Source: Rhyacophila brunnea
Lineage: Eukaryota > Arthropoda > Insecta > Trichoptera > Rhyacophilidae
NCBI GenBank assembly: GCA_022495005.1
Contig: JAGYXB010000518.1
Coordinates: 124,001-188,000 of the forward strand
Length of the DNA: 64,000 nucleotides
Reading direction: 5' to 3'
Both the position numbers and the translations under genes were made by a program. Shown in pieces: positions 10,946 through 24,115 of the stretch; positions within the stretch are counted from its first letter, which is position 1, and each line of letters opens with the position of its first letter. Below the pieces are notes generated by a model. It ran no database searches and was not told the origin of the DNA. It was given only the letters and a program-made list of their open reading frames with translations.

Positions 10946-11389
10946 AAGAATGGTCACATACAAATAAATACCTCTCCGCCACAACTATGATTATTGGATC
11001 CCTGTATAGCCAACACAGTTCCAAATGCAAGCATTTAAACTTATAGACGTAAAACACACGCATTCATACTCGTACATATGCAAGAAGTGCATAATATACA
11101 CAAATACATGAATTGTTAGTGCTTAAAGATGATGGATTCTTCTTCCAGACAGAGCCATTTGTGGTCTCCCTATAAAAAATCATCGAAACAAATTCTGACA
11201 TTTGTAGATGCGAAAATATGTAGGTATGATAAAAAAAACTGGATACATATGCAGGATAGATACATATCGTAGATTAATAATATATGGATGACGAAGAAGC
11301 GCTTGACATGTATGTAAATGTAACGTGTAGGTGTCACTCCTCATTAGGACCAATAACGCGATACTCCATACGATCGTGACACACTCAGC
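10946..11389. other. Unannotated spacer
   Basis: No feature supportable. An 88-codon minus-strand frame (11180-11446) overlaps the retrotransposon-like scrap that follows and has no family resemblance. Confidence 0.35.
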
Positions 11390-11394
11390 GGAAT

Positions 11395-11446
11395 TCAGCC
11401 ATGCGGCGGTACTACAACAGCGATCTACGTGAACCGGGGCTGACAC
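11395..11446 (+). repeat. Scrap of the same non-LTR family
   Basis: TACTACAACAGCGATCTACGTG then GGGCTGACACGGCA resembles 10810-10850 (CTACAAAAGCGACCTACGTG, GTCTGACATGGCG), about 75% identical by eye over ~50 bp. It is a likely fragment but too short for certainty. Confidence 0.3.
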
Positions 11447-11458
11447 GGCAGTGAACTT

Positions 11459-11510
11459 TCAGTGAACTTTGTTATTGTCCTGCGCTACGATGACCGAGTG
11501 TGCAGTAAGT
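11459..11510 (+). other. Candidate 5' exon (initiator, short ORF start, splice donor)
   Basis: A perfect arthropod initiator TCAGT (11459-11463) is followed 27 bp later by an ATG (11490). Five codons (M-T-E-C-A) run directly into a consensus donor GTAAGT (11505-11510). This is the arrangement of insect genes whose first coding exon holds only a few residues. No TATA box is evident at the expected distance, and no second exon could be identified. Such a combination can occur by chance in 64 kb. Confidence 0.2.
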
Positions 11511-13430
11511 GAGTGAGCACGTCATTGTCCGACCAAGTGAACGTGAATATGGACTTTAAAAACTCATTTCATTATGCGACAGCTCTTTTCGCGCCAGACA
11601 ATAAATATTAAACACGTTGACGGCATCGTAAACTTCGCGTCTGTGGCCGAAGTTCAGTGCGACAGTCGCGTCTTAATTATTTTCCTCTTAAAACAAAACT
11701 AAACGAGCATTAACAAGTCAGACACGAAAGAAAATCTTTACGTTCACGAGCGTAGTTATTTTAACTTAGCGAGTAAAAACAGCATTCTCTACTTGCCGGT
11801 CGTGTTATACGTTACGGTTACATTACATTATTTTTCATTGTTATGATCAATTTAGATGTTTTAAGGCTAAACTTTTTAAGAAGTATAAAAAATATCCGTC
11901 TCAAGAGTGAAATATTATTATATTACTCCATATTTAATGATTAGTATTAAAAGCGACTGTAATACAGACGGACGATGATTGAACTGTATATTATATAATC
12001 ATTATTACCAAGCGATTACATTAAACTGTATCCAAATAAGTAAAAAGATGAGGTAAATATTATTATTTATACCGCAGTAATTAATTTTGAATTGCCTATT
12101 AATGTACAAGTTAACTTGTTGACTGTTGAGCATTTAATTATTATTTAATTACCGCATTTAAATAACATGCTAATTATATCGAATGGCCAATTAATTAGTG
12201 TACAACAGGTGTACCGTTCGCGTGGAAAGGATTAAATAATGACTAACTAATTTTTCCAACTACACCAACAGGTGTATATTATAAATTGATTGATCGCTTG
12301 CCTAACATAACCGACACGTACGTGGCACCAATACGTAACCATCTACGGCACTAACATAATAAAAGAGACTTTAGACTTTAGAGACGTCATTTCACGCATA
12401 CAACACATACATACTATAATTACTCACGTATTATGTAAAACACACAAACAATATGTAAATATATACATTAATTTAGGCACGTTGGACTCGATGCCAATGG
12501 TCTCGCGGTCAAGTTGGGCTTTACTTTTTAATATCTATTTTAGTGCATGTTGTCTCTTTTTTCGTGTAATATCTATTATAAAAAGGCAGAATAAAAAAAA
12601 CTGCATGTATACATTTTTATATACATAACATGTATAACTTTACATACAAAATAGTTACCTACATGTTTGAATCCCTTATTAGGCATAAATTATAACGTTG
12701 TAAAAACTGCTTTCAATTATTTTTTTACTTATACTTTAACCCTGCCCCTATAATTATCAACGCATATTTATTAGCGGGATCAGGCAAAATTGTAACGCGG
12801 AAATGTCACATTTGGTCAACATCTACCTACTTAAACGATATATTTGTATTGGTGCGGTTGCGGAGATTCAAAACATTCATAGAAAGTTCGCGCTCTGCCA
12901 CTAGACAGACCACTGGCGTAGTTGGGTACCACGAGAAAATACTAATTTTTTACCAGTGTGTACCACATGTTATACCGAAATATTTGTAATAACAAACCTG
13001 AACAAGTATTATACACATAATTTCTTCGTGAAAATTGTACAATTTTTATTCATCAGCATAAAAGAGCTGAAGTGGTTTCATAGCGAATACTGCCCACTTT
13101 GGAGAGACCATGCCAATCTGCATCAAGACCAACAATTCACGATCCAGAATTATTCTAATAAGCCTTTGAATCAAGTGTCGATAGGAATACGGAATATAGA
13201 ATAATAACCCTACCTATTAAATTTTTAAATACTTCCGCAGAATGATTCGAATGATAGGCATTTCAATTCGCGTGTTATAGAGCAAGGATTTAAAATGGCC
13301 TCCAATATTCCGTTGAATGCAGCCCGGTCAATTATCTGAAATAATGGCGCCTGCCTAATTAAAACGTAACAGTAATGGCCTTTAATAATAGCAATTAAAC
13401 AAAAGAGTCTCGGAAAGGTCGAAAGTAAGG
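11511..13430. other. Unannotated spacer
   Basis: The 18-bp TAACATGCTAATTATATC at 12163-12180 is an exact match to 9173-9190. A word at about 12909 (ACTGGCGTAGTTGGGTACC) resembles the hAT-type terminus seen at 8043. An 82-codon frame at 12956-13204 is unrecognised. The rest is featureless. Confidence 0.4.
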
Positions 13431-13448
13431 CTGCGGAGGTGGTATGAG

Positions 13449-13490
13449 TATAAAAGGTTGACTAACCCTGCAGCAAGGCATCTCACTGAA
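13449..13490 (+). promoter_or_regulatory. Candidate RNA polymerase II core promoter
   Basis: A strong TATA box, TATAAAAGG (13449-13457), is followed by CA at 13479-13480 (31 bp downstream, canonical spacing) and by TCACT (13483-13487), an Inr-like word. An ATG (13493) follows shortly and opens six codons before a stop, with a weak GTAATC donor just before the stop. No protein-coding exon could be connected to it. The surrounding 13400-13550 DNA is slightly G+C-richer than its neighbours. Confidence 0.25.
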
Positions 13491-13549
13491 CAATGCTAAC
13501 GAGCAGCAGTAATCTGCAGCACAGATTCTCAATATTTACGGTACCGAGT

Positions 13550-16500
13550 ACCTACTGCCAATCGATATTAAAAAAATGAATATAATGATAGCTATATAAA
13601 TAATAAAAAATTAAATTAAAATATATAAATAACCAAAGAGCAAAATGTAGGCAAAATTTAAATAGCCTACAAAGAACTTAATACTTTATTTTTTTTTTAA
13701 ACAATAGAAAAAGGTGAATTTTAAAATTTCTTACTTATATATTTTTAGATAAAAACGTCTGTCATTATGCACCTAGATAAGCAATGAATTGATTTGTCAT
13801 AATATCAGAAAAGTTAAAAAAAAAAGACATTGCTTTTAACGTGGGTAAGTAAGTATTCAAGTCTTCACCACAGAACAGATTAATAAGTCGCCACAGACCA
13901 AGACTTTGATAGCAATTTTGAATTATGGCTTAATAAAGGGCAAACCATTAAGCGCAATAACTACAAAGCCCAATAATGTATCAAACACTGCCAATGTTGA
14001 TGCACGTTTCGTTTACGAGACAAGCATACGTAAATATTAAAAATAACAGTAATATTCGATTTTTATTACATATTTTTCCAAAATCGAGAATCGTACATTC
14101 TAACAACCACACCCAGAAGATAACGTTCATATTATTTTTGGGTTCCCTGATCTTAATTTATAATACTTAATACATATATTATATTACTTATAGTTTGTCT
14201 TTATTGGAACAACGAATCACATTGAAACCCCCATGAAAAAATGTACACAATCAATTTTGTGAATTGGCTACCACTGCATGCTAATATTGGCCTGAATTAT
14301 ACTGGCATATTATCATCGGTGCCTTTAGGGAAACTTAAACCATCTTACGGGCTATTAAAAACATGAAATAATGACCATGAATCTTGAAAGGGATATTCTA
14401 ATTCTCCAACAGTGAATAGAATCTGCGAGCAAAATATTTAAATTTCCAATTTACTTGGTAAATTTTCTTACGACCATCAATTTGATAACAAGCACACAAA
14501 GTCACCGATAATTTAAAAAAAAAACATAAAATAAATATTGTAAGGTTAAGGAAAATCTCACAATGAGGTAAATCATTCTCCAGCGGCACCATATTATGTG
14601 ATTGTGTGAACTAAAATTATTTTGATAGTAATGTTTTCAGGTGTGTGTTGAGATTCTAACAAATGATTGTGCATTTTTTAAGTGACAAAGGTTTACAAAC
14701 TATTAGATAACCTGTTTGCTGCCATAATGTATTATGTTCTAAGCTATATTAAACAAGAGTAGATACCAACCAATAATTATTATTATTGAATATTTACCTT
14801 GACTTATAAATATAAATAAATACGAGAATTTTCAGCCAATAGCGCGAATTGAATTATGATTACATTCGTTGGTAATGTATTTGCAACATGAAAACCGACG
14901 ACACATTCAAGAACTGTGAAATTATTTGGTCTGCAATCGTCTTTGGTTATACTTTTACACTACAAACAAAAAAATGTGTATTGGAATTTAAAATTCCATC
15001 ATAGTTTGAGAAGTTATTTTGTATAAAATATTAATTTAATCAAAAATAATTTTCTCTCGCATTCACAATTTTGTATTTATGTATACAAAATTCTCACCGT
15101 CGCGTCGTCGCAACCCAGCCGACATAATTTCCACAACGACGTCCATATTTTCGGCGAAAAATAAATTGCTTAGTAATTATAGCTAAATAATGATTACAAA
15201 GTGACAGAACCTTTTACAGACAGTTTCATATTTAAAACAACACGTATAAAGAACAGTGCCCATATATAATTTTTTGATGTACGGCATTATCAAAAAAAAA
15301 GCATTGGACATAATAATATGCGTGTGACATTTTCATACCTGTATAACACATCTTAAAGTAGGCGGATACCAGTGACGAAGAGAGCCTATTGTAGGAGGTA
15401 CATAATATTTAACCAATCATATTACCGCTTACTTGGAGAGTCAAACTTACGGGACATTCATATGTAGATAATTATATACACACCATTAATGATAACGACG
15501 ACATACGAAATTAGTAGAAATAAATCGAAAACTGACAATATAAAATCCGTATTTTTAACAAATAAATAGTATTTAAACGTAATATATAGTCAAACAAATG
15601 TGTTGAAAAAGTTCTCACCTACTTATTTCAATATATTGTATAGGTACTGTCACCAAATGAAGAAATTAGGATGCCACGACAGTGACGTTTTGTGACATGT
15701 CGTTCACAAAGAGAGGCCAACCTGACGACGTACTTTCTCTGTTCATCCTACTGACACGTCATTAGACAGGGCGCATCGATGCAGTTTTAGGAAAAGACTT
15801 TCTCTGTAGCTCTATTAACATATTATGCTTGTTCTCCTGCCATGCAGCCATAGAGGTCTCTGGCGAGATTTATCAGTACCTACTATCTAGTAAATATTTA
15901 TGGACTATCGATGGTGGTATGTTTATAAATTTATTGATAGGTAAATATTTAATTGACAATCTATGAAATGATCGTTTGAGATTCCTTCGGAATCAATCAC
16001 TGCTTTAATACTTTCTTGGATAATGGGTCAATTTCTTATATAAAACATTTTTTTAGTTGACAACTTAAATATAAAATTAAAAGGCTGTTATTTCAGTGAT
16101 TATAAACATACATTTCTACACTAATGTGGAGTTTGTATACTTATTTTCTTAATTCTCATTTAATTATTAAAAATATATTTATGAAGGCAGACATAAAATA
16201 AGTATTTAGGAAGTATGTAACCGTTGACACTGGTTTATAGAATACATAAATCGACCTGAATAACATAAATAACTCTTTTAAACGCCGCGTACTTAGAACA
16301 AGACACCCTAACTCCATATCAAAATAAATGTGTGATGGGTAATGAAATAACATTACCTGGGAATTTATGTTTTCAGTTGACATTAAAGGTTAAACAAACA
16401 CTGTTTTCGTTTTATGCTATATCACCTACACCTCCTATAATTAATCACTCTACATCTACAAATACGAGGCCAGTAAATAAAAGAACCAAGCATATTATTT

Positions 16501-16742
16501 TCCAATTTAAATAAATTGTATGAAACCTAATATAATCTACACTCCACGAAAAACTGTGGAATTAAATTACTATAAATTTCATGATTATAATAAGTCTAGT
16601 AGTATTGTGGAACCAAAGAGTATAACTAAATTTAATAAGGAAACGATGCAACAAATCTCTGGTAGGTTCGACACGTCAGCGACCCAGATCCAAAAAAATT
16701 ATACCAATATTAAAATGTTAAATAATACAATGCACCCACAGT
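13550..16742. other. Unannotated spacer
   Basis: Two short plus-strand frames (16332-16514, 16520-16744) lie almost end to end and are unrecognised. The second is rich in Asn, Lys and Thr with no domain. A G+C-richer patch at 15640-15800 has no open frame. Nothing else seen. Confidence 0.4.
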
Positions 16743-16905
16743 GATCAAGTTTGTTAAGCAGCCACCTATGATGACGCAGGTTGCGGGTTCGACCTTGCGG
16801 CTAAGAAAACAATGCATGTTGTTTTTCCAATGTGTGTTTGATCCAGTACAAGGACCCAAAAGATTAGGTGATGCAAATGGCTAACAACTATCAATTATAA
16901 AAAAT
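16743..16905 (+). mobile_element. tRNA-SINE relic sharing the family A body
   Basis: A box B-like GGGTTCGACC lies in the head. The body reads TGTGTTTGATCCAGTACAAGGACC, then AGATTAGGTGATGCAAATGGCTAACAAC, aligning with the family A body at 9195 and 44793 (GTGTTTGG..TCAG..TATGGACCTAATAGG..GAGCAAGTGGCTAACATCC). The tRNA head has decayed and no TSD is visible. Confidence 0.55.
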
Positions 16906-17488
16906 GTTTAACCTTTGCTCTAAGAACGAAAATGGTAATTTGCTTTTTTTAAAGAATTAAAACAATCTAGTTAGGTAATTGATATTCACAGAAAAGGGCG
17001 AGTTGTCCATACATATGTAGATACATGTGTCACCCTGATAGATGAGTAGATATTCTAAATGCAACACGAAAAGACCATTTAATTACATACAAAAAAAAAT
17101 TAAAACATTAAACGAAGTATATGATAACTCTGTTCTCAGGGATTTTACGTTATGTGATTCAGATCGTTTATAATCAGGTGAAATAAGCATAATTATATAT
17201 ATTTAAAATACGATAAACACGACTAAATGGTGGTTAATGTACGGTGGTATGTGATGACTCGACAGACAAGGTAAAAAATGTAGTACCCATTATAAACACG
17301 TTATCTTCGCTCAACAATAGATTATAAGACAGCGGATTTTCGCGTGTATGCAGATTAATAAGACGTGTTCTTTCTTCAGACAGATTTTCCAGTGCACCAT
17401 AAGATGTTTACATCGCAGAATAATCAGATCACATATATAGCCTTATACATACATACTATACAATGAGTTGAATTACGCATGCTTTGTT
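16906..17488. other. Unannotated spacer
   Basis: No feature seen on either strand. Confidence 0.4.
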
Positions 17489-17547
17489 GCTACGGGATCT
17501 ACGCCTCTACGGATACTACGGCGCTACGATGCTACGGGTGCTACGCC
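17489..17547. repeat. Degenerate CTACG minisatellite
   Basis: Seven occurrences of CTACG at 7-10 bp spacing (units like GCTACGGGA, TCTACGCCT, CTACGGATA, GCTACGATG). It is markedly richer in G+C than its surroundings. Confidence 0.7.
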
Positions 17548-18110
17548 AGAATCAGATTTGAAGAGATACTGGCTGGCGTGGATTAATTAAGAATAATTAG
17601 AAGGTCCCATAAGACGGAGGGTGCAATTAGGCCCGGCTGCTGGTCAAATTTTATGATTCAAGTCACACTTATAATTATTATATGTCTTACAGGATGACGA
17701 AGCAAAAAGCGTCACTTGGCACTTTGGCAACCAGCATTATTAAACTGATGAGTTACAAAGTAGTTATACACGATTATCTGTTTGATCACGTTTTACCTAT
17801 AATGGCACTTAATTTGTCATCATTATACTTACAAAAATCATGTTTGCTGATTGAACAATTAGCAACTTTGTCTAAAATATGATATGCCATTACGCGATTC
17901 GATTATCATGCGTAAGACACTACCTGCTACGATTATTTTGTGGTTAATATTAATAGACATGTACATTTAAAAGCTTTTTAAATGATCAGCTTTTGTACGA
18001 CCATGGAATATCTCTATATGATAATAGATATTTGGTCAACTCAAACGACGAAGAAGAGAAAGGTGACATAGTTCCCAATGTCATCTAACACCACATGCAT
18101 AGCATTTCGC
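17548..18110. other. Unannotated spacer
   Basis: A 66-codon frame at 17682-17882 is unrecognised. Nothing else seen. Confidence 0.35.
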
Positions 18111-18114
18111 TTAA

Positions 18115-18490
18115 GGCTATATATACCTCAGTTGAGGCACCGTCTAAAAAGATCGTGGCTAGGCGATGCGCGGATTGCGGATCGCGGGTGCAATGTGCAT
18201 GTCAAACGAAATATAATTTGTCATATGAATCCAACATGCGTCCATTTAATGTTCTATTTATTGTTCTATCAGTAACAATAATAACATATCCATTGACATG
18301 TTTTCTTTTTAAAGTAAATGGGTAACGTTTTTAGTCATCTTTGCGCGATTTAAGAATTAATACCCCCGTCGTCATCACGAAACCAATTGACGTGTCCCCA
18401 GCTCGACGTTCTCTCTCCGAATGGCAGCGAGTCCAAAATTTCGTCGCGCCTATAGTAGAAAATTATTTACCGTTTCACTGATGTATCGCC
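18115..18490 (+). mobile_element. TTAA-flanked MITE, family 1, copy B
   Basis: Flanked by TTAA at 18111-18114 and 18491-18494. It starts GGCTATATATACCTCAGTTG and ends with the reverse complement of GGCGATACATCAGTGAAACG. This is the most complete of the three copies (376 bp), and internal identity with copies A and C is high by eye. The family is non-coding. Confidence 0.78.
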
Positions 18491-18494
18491 TTAA

Positions 18495-19204
18495 CGACTA
18501 AGAGAAAGTAAGTTGCAGAGACGTCAGGCCGAATCATCCAGGATATTCACTCATAAAAACTCGTCGACGAAAAATAATTTTAAGGGAATTTATTAAATTT
18601 ACATGGTAATGCAGTCTTCAATATATATTTTAGAAGTTTATATTTACAAAAAACTATCAATTTAAATATAGTTTTAGATGTTTATCTGTTTTTTACGAAA
18701 TAATAAAATATGTATGACAGCAATCTGGTAGACTGAAATATGTCTGCAGCTTGGTGTCATTTTAGTAACACAATTCAGTGCCAAGATAAGTAGTTAGCTA
18801 CGTCAAAAAAAAACAATACAAATCTACATATATAATCAATAAACGTTATAAAACAAAACGATAGTATTTGTCTTTTATATGCAAACATATACTATCGATT
18901 GACACGTCGCTGTGAAGGTTGATAATAAAATAAGTTGTGCGAACTTCGGCTGAGTGAAATTAACTTTGACCGAACAATTAGATCGCATAATTGAAGCGGC
19001 GCTGATAATGAAATGAAGGCTAAGGACTATGCGTGTGGGTCGAGAAAAGCCGCAAATTTTCCTCTGAATCTCTGCGACTTTATATGCCGTAAATCAATCG
19101 AGGGACAAAGGATTTTCCTCAACATTCACCGCGGTGAGCGATAATAGTCGGATGGCCGTTTAAGCCGTCCAGCGATTATATTGTACAGTGACAGTGTCCC
19201 CACA
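18495..19204. other. Unannotated spacer, G+C-richer at its end
   Basis: 18900-19200 is visibly less A+T-rich than surrounding DNA, and it lies directly upstream of the candidate start at 19205. No repeat or RNA gene recognised. Confidence 0.35.
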
Positions 19205-19219
19205 ATGGACTATGTAAGT
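19205..19219 (+). other. Candidate micro-exon start: ATG plus consensus donor
   Basis: CACAATGG is a good initiation context. Three codons (M-D-Y) are followed immediately by GTAAGTTT (19214 on), a consensus 5' splice site. The 300 bp upstream is comparatively G+C-rich and free of recognisable transposons. No downstream exon identified, so this stays speculative. Confidence 0.18.
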
Positions 19220-22205
19220 TTATAATACTACATCCAAGAATCTATTTTATGGGAGGCAGGTCTATCCTTAGATTAACAACATAAGGGTTGGTATTTTTTG
19301 CTACAAATTTACTTTGGCCTACTTCATAACAAAGGTGATAAGGATCGAATCAAATACATATTTTAAATAAGTTACCAAATAACTTACTTTATTAACCCAT
19401 TCATAAAAATGCGTGAGTCTCGTAAAAATTTTGATGGATTTCTTCTAAATCATGATTTTAAATACTTGTAAAATTGTCATTTAACGCGACGTCGACAATG
19501 GCGTATTGGCCATGTACGCGACTGATAATCTTTATGGCCAAAGTTCGAATACATGGCATGCGGATTAAAAAAATATAATTCCTCTGTAAAGGCAGTTTCG
19601 TAGTAAGTCATCACAATAAACACATTTTACGTTTAAATACCCAAAGACCCCGTTGGGTGTTGGGTAGGCATATAGAATGGATGGACAAGACATCATCATC
19701 GACAGCGGTGATTTTTTTTATGCAAATGACGCAACGATTCGTTGGGGGGTTTTAAAGAGGGCTTCCAAGCAATACAAACCAGATTTTTTTAATAACATCG
19801 ATTTAGATTTCAGATAACAGATTTAATTATTGAACAATGTTACAGACAGTGACGTTACCTGGTAATGAGGTCATGCGTTGCTTAGATATATCAAATTAAG
19901 TCAGAAACTGTTAATATTATAATCATCTTGATCTTTTATAGTGGATTCGGTGGATGTGATATTAGATAATATAACAAAATTCAAAGGTGTTCACGACCCT
20001 CAGCCATGAGGCAACGGCCAAAAAAAAAGATATTTTTTTAAAATAATAAATCGTCAAAACGCGTGGATTTATTTGAAAATTTTTAATTCAATTATTTTTT
20101 TTATCGTAGAGGACCTCAAAGTCAGTGGGTCGGGGCTCTACATCGCTAAATGCTCAACACCAACAAAGAGACTATGTCTCCAGTCAGTACCTGCATAAAG
20201 TTAAAAAAAAAACTTCAAGATAGGTACTTGGTGTTTTAACTGCTGTAATAATGGTGGAGAGATGCAGAAAATAAAGTTGAAGACATCCACACCAGGCTGT
20301 GGAGCCACTAATAATAATATAATGAAATGTATTAGTAGTCAAACACACATAATTTGAAAACATTTCATGCATGTACACACTAGAAAAAATCATTTTGTAG
20401 AAGAAAAGAATATGACACCCATCGGGACTGTATCTGCTGGATTCGCGTCAGTTTTCCATTAAGCTACGGGTATCTTACTAGATTACGATGATTTAAACAA
20501 GTACTTAGTTATTACATGAAATGCTTATTGCGATATATCTATTATGTAGGCACATATGTTCAATATATAGAATGTTACATTCTCAAATATTGTGTCTTAT
20601 TCATTGAATAAAAGAAATAGTTAAGTATATTAATCATCGATTAGTATGAAAATATTAATTTACTTAAGTATGCATGCCATCGGAATAGAAAGAATGTTGA
20701 AAAGACTATTACACCGGAAATGCATTTAAGCTGCAGTTTTTTGCCATTTTATTTTCATAATATCTCCACGGACACGATGTAAATACTTGTGATGGGAAAA
20801 GTTTCCGACATTACTCGTGATTTTTGAAACGAGCGCTGGATACAGATTGGCGTTACACTTGCCTTTTTTACGAAATCGAATAACAAAAGGTCCCTCGGAT
20901 AATATATTACGCCATCATTCAAATATAACGCGCAAACAGGGCGAAGAAAACACAAATCCGATATCTGCCTACAGCTCGACGAATCGCATTATTTCACTCC
21001 GTGGTCGACAACCCGAACGGCCACCCGCCCACTAATCAATGTCAAACTCAGGTAGCTAGCGTTCGCTGGGAACAAATTAAATCAGATAAGTAGGTACTTT
21101 TTATTGGGAATTACCTATAATCATTGGCATAAAAAAATTAGAGTTAAACATATATTAGAGCGTTTTCAAAAGAAAGTAAGCGGCCTCGCACAAATAACGT
21201 CGATGCAACCACAACTCGACAACTTCATCTCGTATTGAGCGGATACATTCCCAAGCGTATACAATAAAAAACACTATTAGCTACCCATTGCAATAATGCA
21301 GATAATAATCACTAATATTACAAAACAATGTATATTAATCATTTCGTTTCACTACAAATAAGTATGTGAATACAAAAAATATCATGGAAGAGTACAACTT
21401 TGTTTTATTATTATTCGCTTCCGTGTAATTGTGTTAACATTTATAAAACACATGTGAATACTTTGTTTACTGAACATTGCCGAATGGAAAAAAATGTTTT
21501 CACTGGCAACTAAATTGGTCGCGACGTGGCATGGTTGTCGCTTTTTATCTCAAATGCACTAAATGGTAATGCCCCGTAAAAGTAATAACATATTTACTAC
21601 TATTCTATCAATGAATATGAACATCTTTCAACTATAATTGATGGATACCTACATCCAATATTTCGACCTAACGCCAGATTGGCAACATTAGTGTTTCTTT
21701 TGACGACATTTTGTTGAATAACGTATAGCCCCGATTAGAGTGTTTTACAGTTTGACTATTAAATGAAATAAATCTGCGTGTGAGATTGGAAAATAAGTTT
21801 TATCTAATGACGGATTGGTATTACATTATGGTGAAAATACGTAATATTAAATATTAATATATAAATTCCCCAGAAAACGGGGTAATTTGTGTTTAGTGGT
21901 TAGTGTCGTTTTATGCATATTGGCATAAGAACAAAAGGAGGAGAATAAAAAGACCTTCGTCTATCAGTGATTCGACTATGGTTTATTATGATGAATGTGG
22001 GTTTAAATGGTATTCACTACAATATATCGAATCTGGTATTTCAATATCTAAAAATTGGATAATAAATCGTGTGAATTCTTCGAATAAACCTTCACATGCC
22101 ACTTACTCATATATTTTTTATTCTGCACGAAGACAGAAATGATATATATCAAGCTTACAGCCACAATAAATAACTTCACTTTTCCTATATAAATATTGTT
22201 ATGGA
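19220..22205. other. Unannotated spacer
   Basis: Short frames (20184-20393 minus, 20817-21035 plus, 21903-22142 plus) have no recognisable family. The last is Ser/Tyr/Lys-rich without a domain. No repeat boundaries seen. Confidence 0.4.
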
Positions 22206-22345
22206 TTGAAGGCCAAACGGTTGGCGACCGATCACCAACATTACATAAATGGTAGGCTTTATTTAACGACCGCAGAGTTTGAACCCGCTCCGTCTCGACT
22301 CAAGCCGATAATGATAGGGATCAAAGGTTTTAAGGATCCTTTTTT
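22206..22345 (+). repeat. Possible tRNA-derived SINE head relic
   Basis: GGCCAAACGGTTGGCGACC resembles a box A region. GAGTTTGAACCCGCTCCG, about 70 bp further on, resembles box B plus acceptor. No SINE body from the other families could be matched, so this is tentative. Confidence 0.3.
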
Positions 22346-23884
22346 TCATACACACACACTAAAACAAACTATAATGGCCACATGTGTAATTAATACTCTC
22401 TCATTATAAATTACCAATTATTAATAACGCTCATTCACGATCATTAATTTTGTAGATAGATACATACTCTACTAGCATCCAAGGTTTTTTTCAGGAGCTA
22501 TGAGTAGGTTTTAACCAACACAGTCAAGTTACAAGCAATATGATAAACTTTTATTGTTTTACGCATAATTAGAAAAAAATGTTGTTCATTTAAAACACGA
22601 TACGTTATTTTTCAATATTCATATAGGTACACAAATTATTCAAAGATTTCGACAAACTTTAAAAAATAAAAGAATATTCTTCAATGAAGTCAATCAATAC
22701 ATACCAGCGAATGCGGGCAAATTTAAATGGATTTAATTGTAACATCCACGAGCATCGTTGCGGTAGGAGTAATGTAAATTTTAATTATGTGTGTTTCAAA
22801 GGCTTTTCGAAATTATATATTTTCAATAAATAGAACGCCGTATTTTTGAAATGTGTGTCAATCTTGAATACCTATTTAGTATTATTTTATTTATAAAATA
22901 CCTTATAATTTATTTAAAAATATATCCATACATAAACAAAATATAGTTCGATTAGTGTATTCAATTATGGTGATAATTCATTACAATATAAACTCTGTAC
23001 ATCGGTTGTCGGTTGTCGCGACCCGGTTTTTGCCAAAACCAATCTATGTTAATTTAAGCGCTTAAGAAGTGTATAAATTGAATTTTGATCAACTACAATC
23101 GATAATACTAATTATTAACATACACTAGTAACATTATTGGTAAGTATATTATAAAATTATCTAACGTTAACATTAATGTGTTACTTAGTTTATTTACAAA
23201 TCAAGTAACAAAATATGCAATACGGAAATATTACGTAGGTAGGTGATATAATATAACATTTCCCTAACGAAATAAGAAGACAATTATTCTCCACCCCAAT
23301 TAAAAATATTTATAACGACCCTATCTGTCGTTTGGGAAAAAATGTACGAGTTAGCTTTAAGTAGAGTACAGCTTTAAAATTGGCAGAAGTAGGTCACCAT
23401 AATAAAAATATCCATATTCATCCCCAGAATTTATATTCCATTCAAATAAAATATTACACTAATCAATAAAATTATTGCTAACATTTCACATGAGTAATAT
23501 TATGTAATATTATTTTAAACCATATACGTACGTTTGAATAGCAAGTAGCAGATCGTTCAAGATGGAAAAGTTTTTGGAGGAGGTCAAAACCTGCCAAGAG
23601 TTGTGGTGCCATAAATGATGATAAAATTACAGCTATTTACAGACGTGTTGCAAATTAATTATTTTTTTAACCTACGAGAATTTTTGACAGGTTAATGTAA
23701 CAAGTACCTAATATTACAAATTCAGCTTGCTATTGGCAGATCTGACTTCGCCTTTCTTTGAGTATTGTCGAGAAAGAATAGTAAAAATGGTGATATTTAA
23801 TTTTTTTTAACCTGACTCCCAGAAAGTCCGATAGAAAGAGAACTGACGCGTTCGATATTTGATGCTGACTCACAAATGTCTCTA
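22346..23884. other. Unannotated spacer
   Basis: A+T-rich, no feature seen. The relic retrotransposon tail may extend left to about 23730. Confidence 0.4.
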
Positions 23885-24115
23885 TACCGGAAGAACTTAA
23901 GATCAAAGAACATCTCTCAGCCACCTGCAAGAGACGTGTCCTTCAGTTCTTCGGTCACATATTGAAAAGAGATCCGAACGGCTCGAAAAGGAGTGATCAT
24001 TGGTAGCATCGAAGGGAATACGGTCACGAGGGTGTACGCCTTTCTGATGGAACGACATCGTCAAAAAGGTGATCAAGATTGTTGGCGACATCTGTAATTT
24101 TAGTGATCACCGCAC
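23885..24115 (+). pseudogene. Non-LTR retrotransposon C-terminal relic
   Basis: The plus strand reads LSATCKRRVLQFFGHILKRD, then (with stops and frameshifts) an RSRGC-P-RWND-IVKK-like segment. The order KRR.LQFFGHI.RRD ... R.RG.SP.RW.D is the conserved C-terminus of many insect ORF2 proteins. The RT core is absent. It is a different sequence type from the relic at 10311, so it belongs to another family. Confidence 0.65.
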
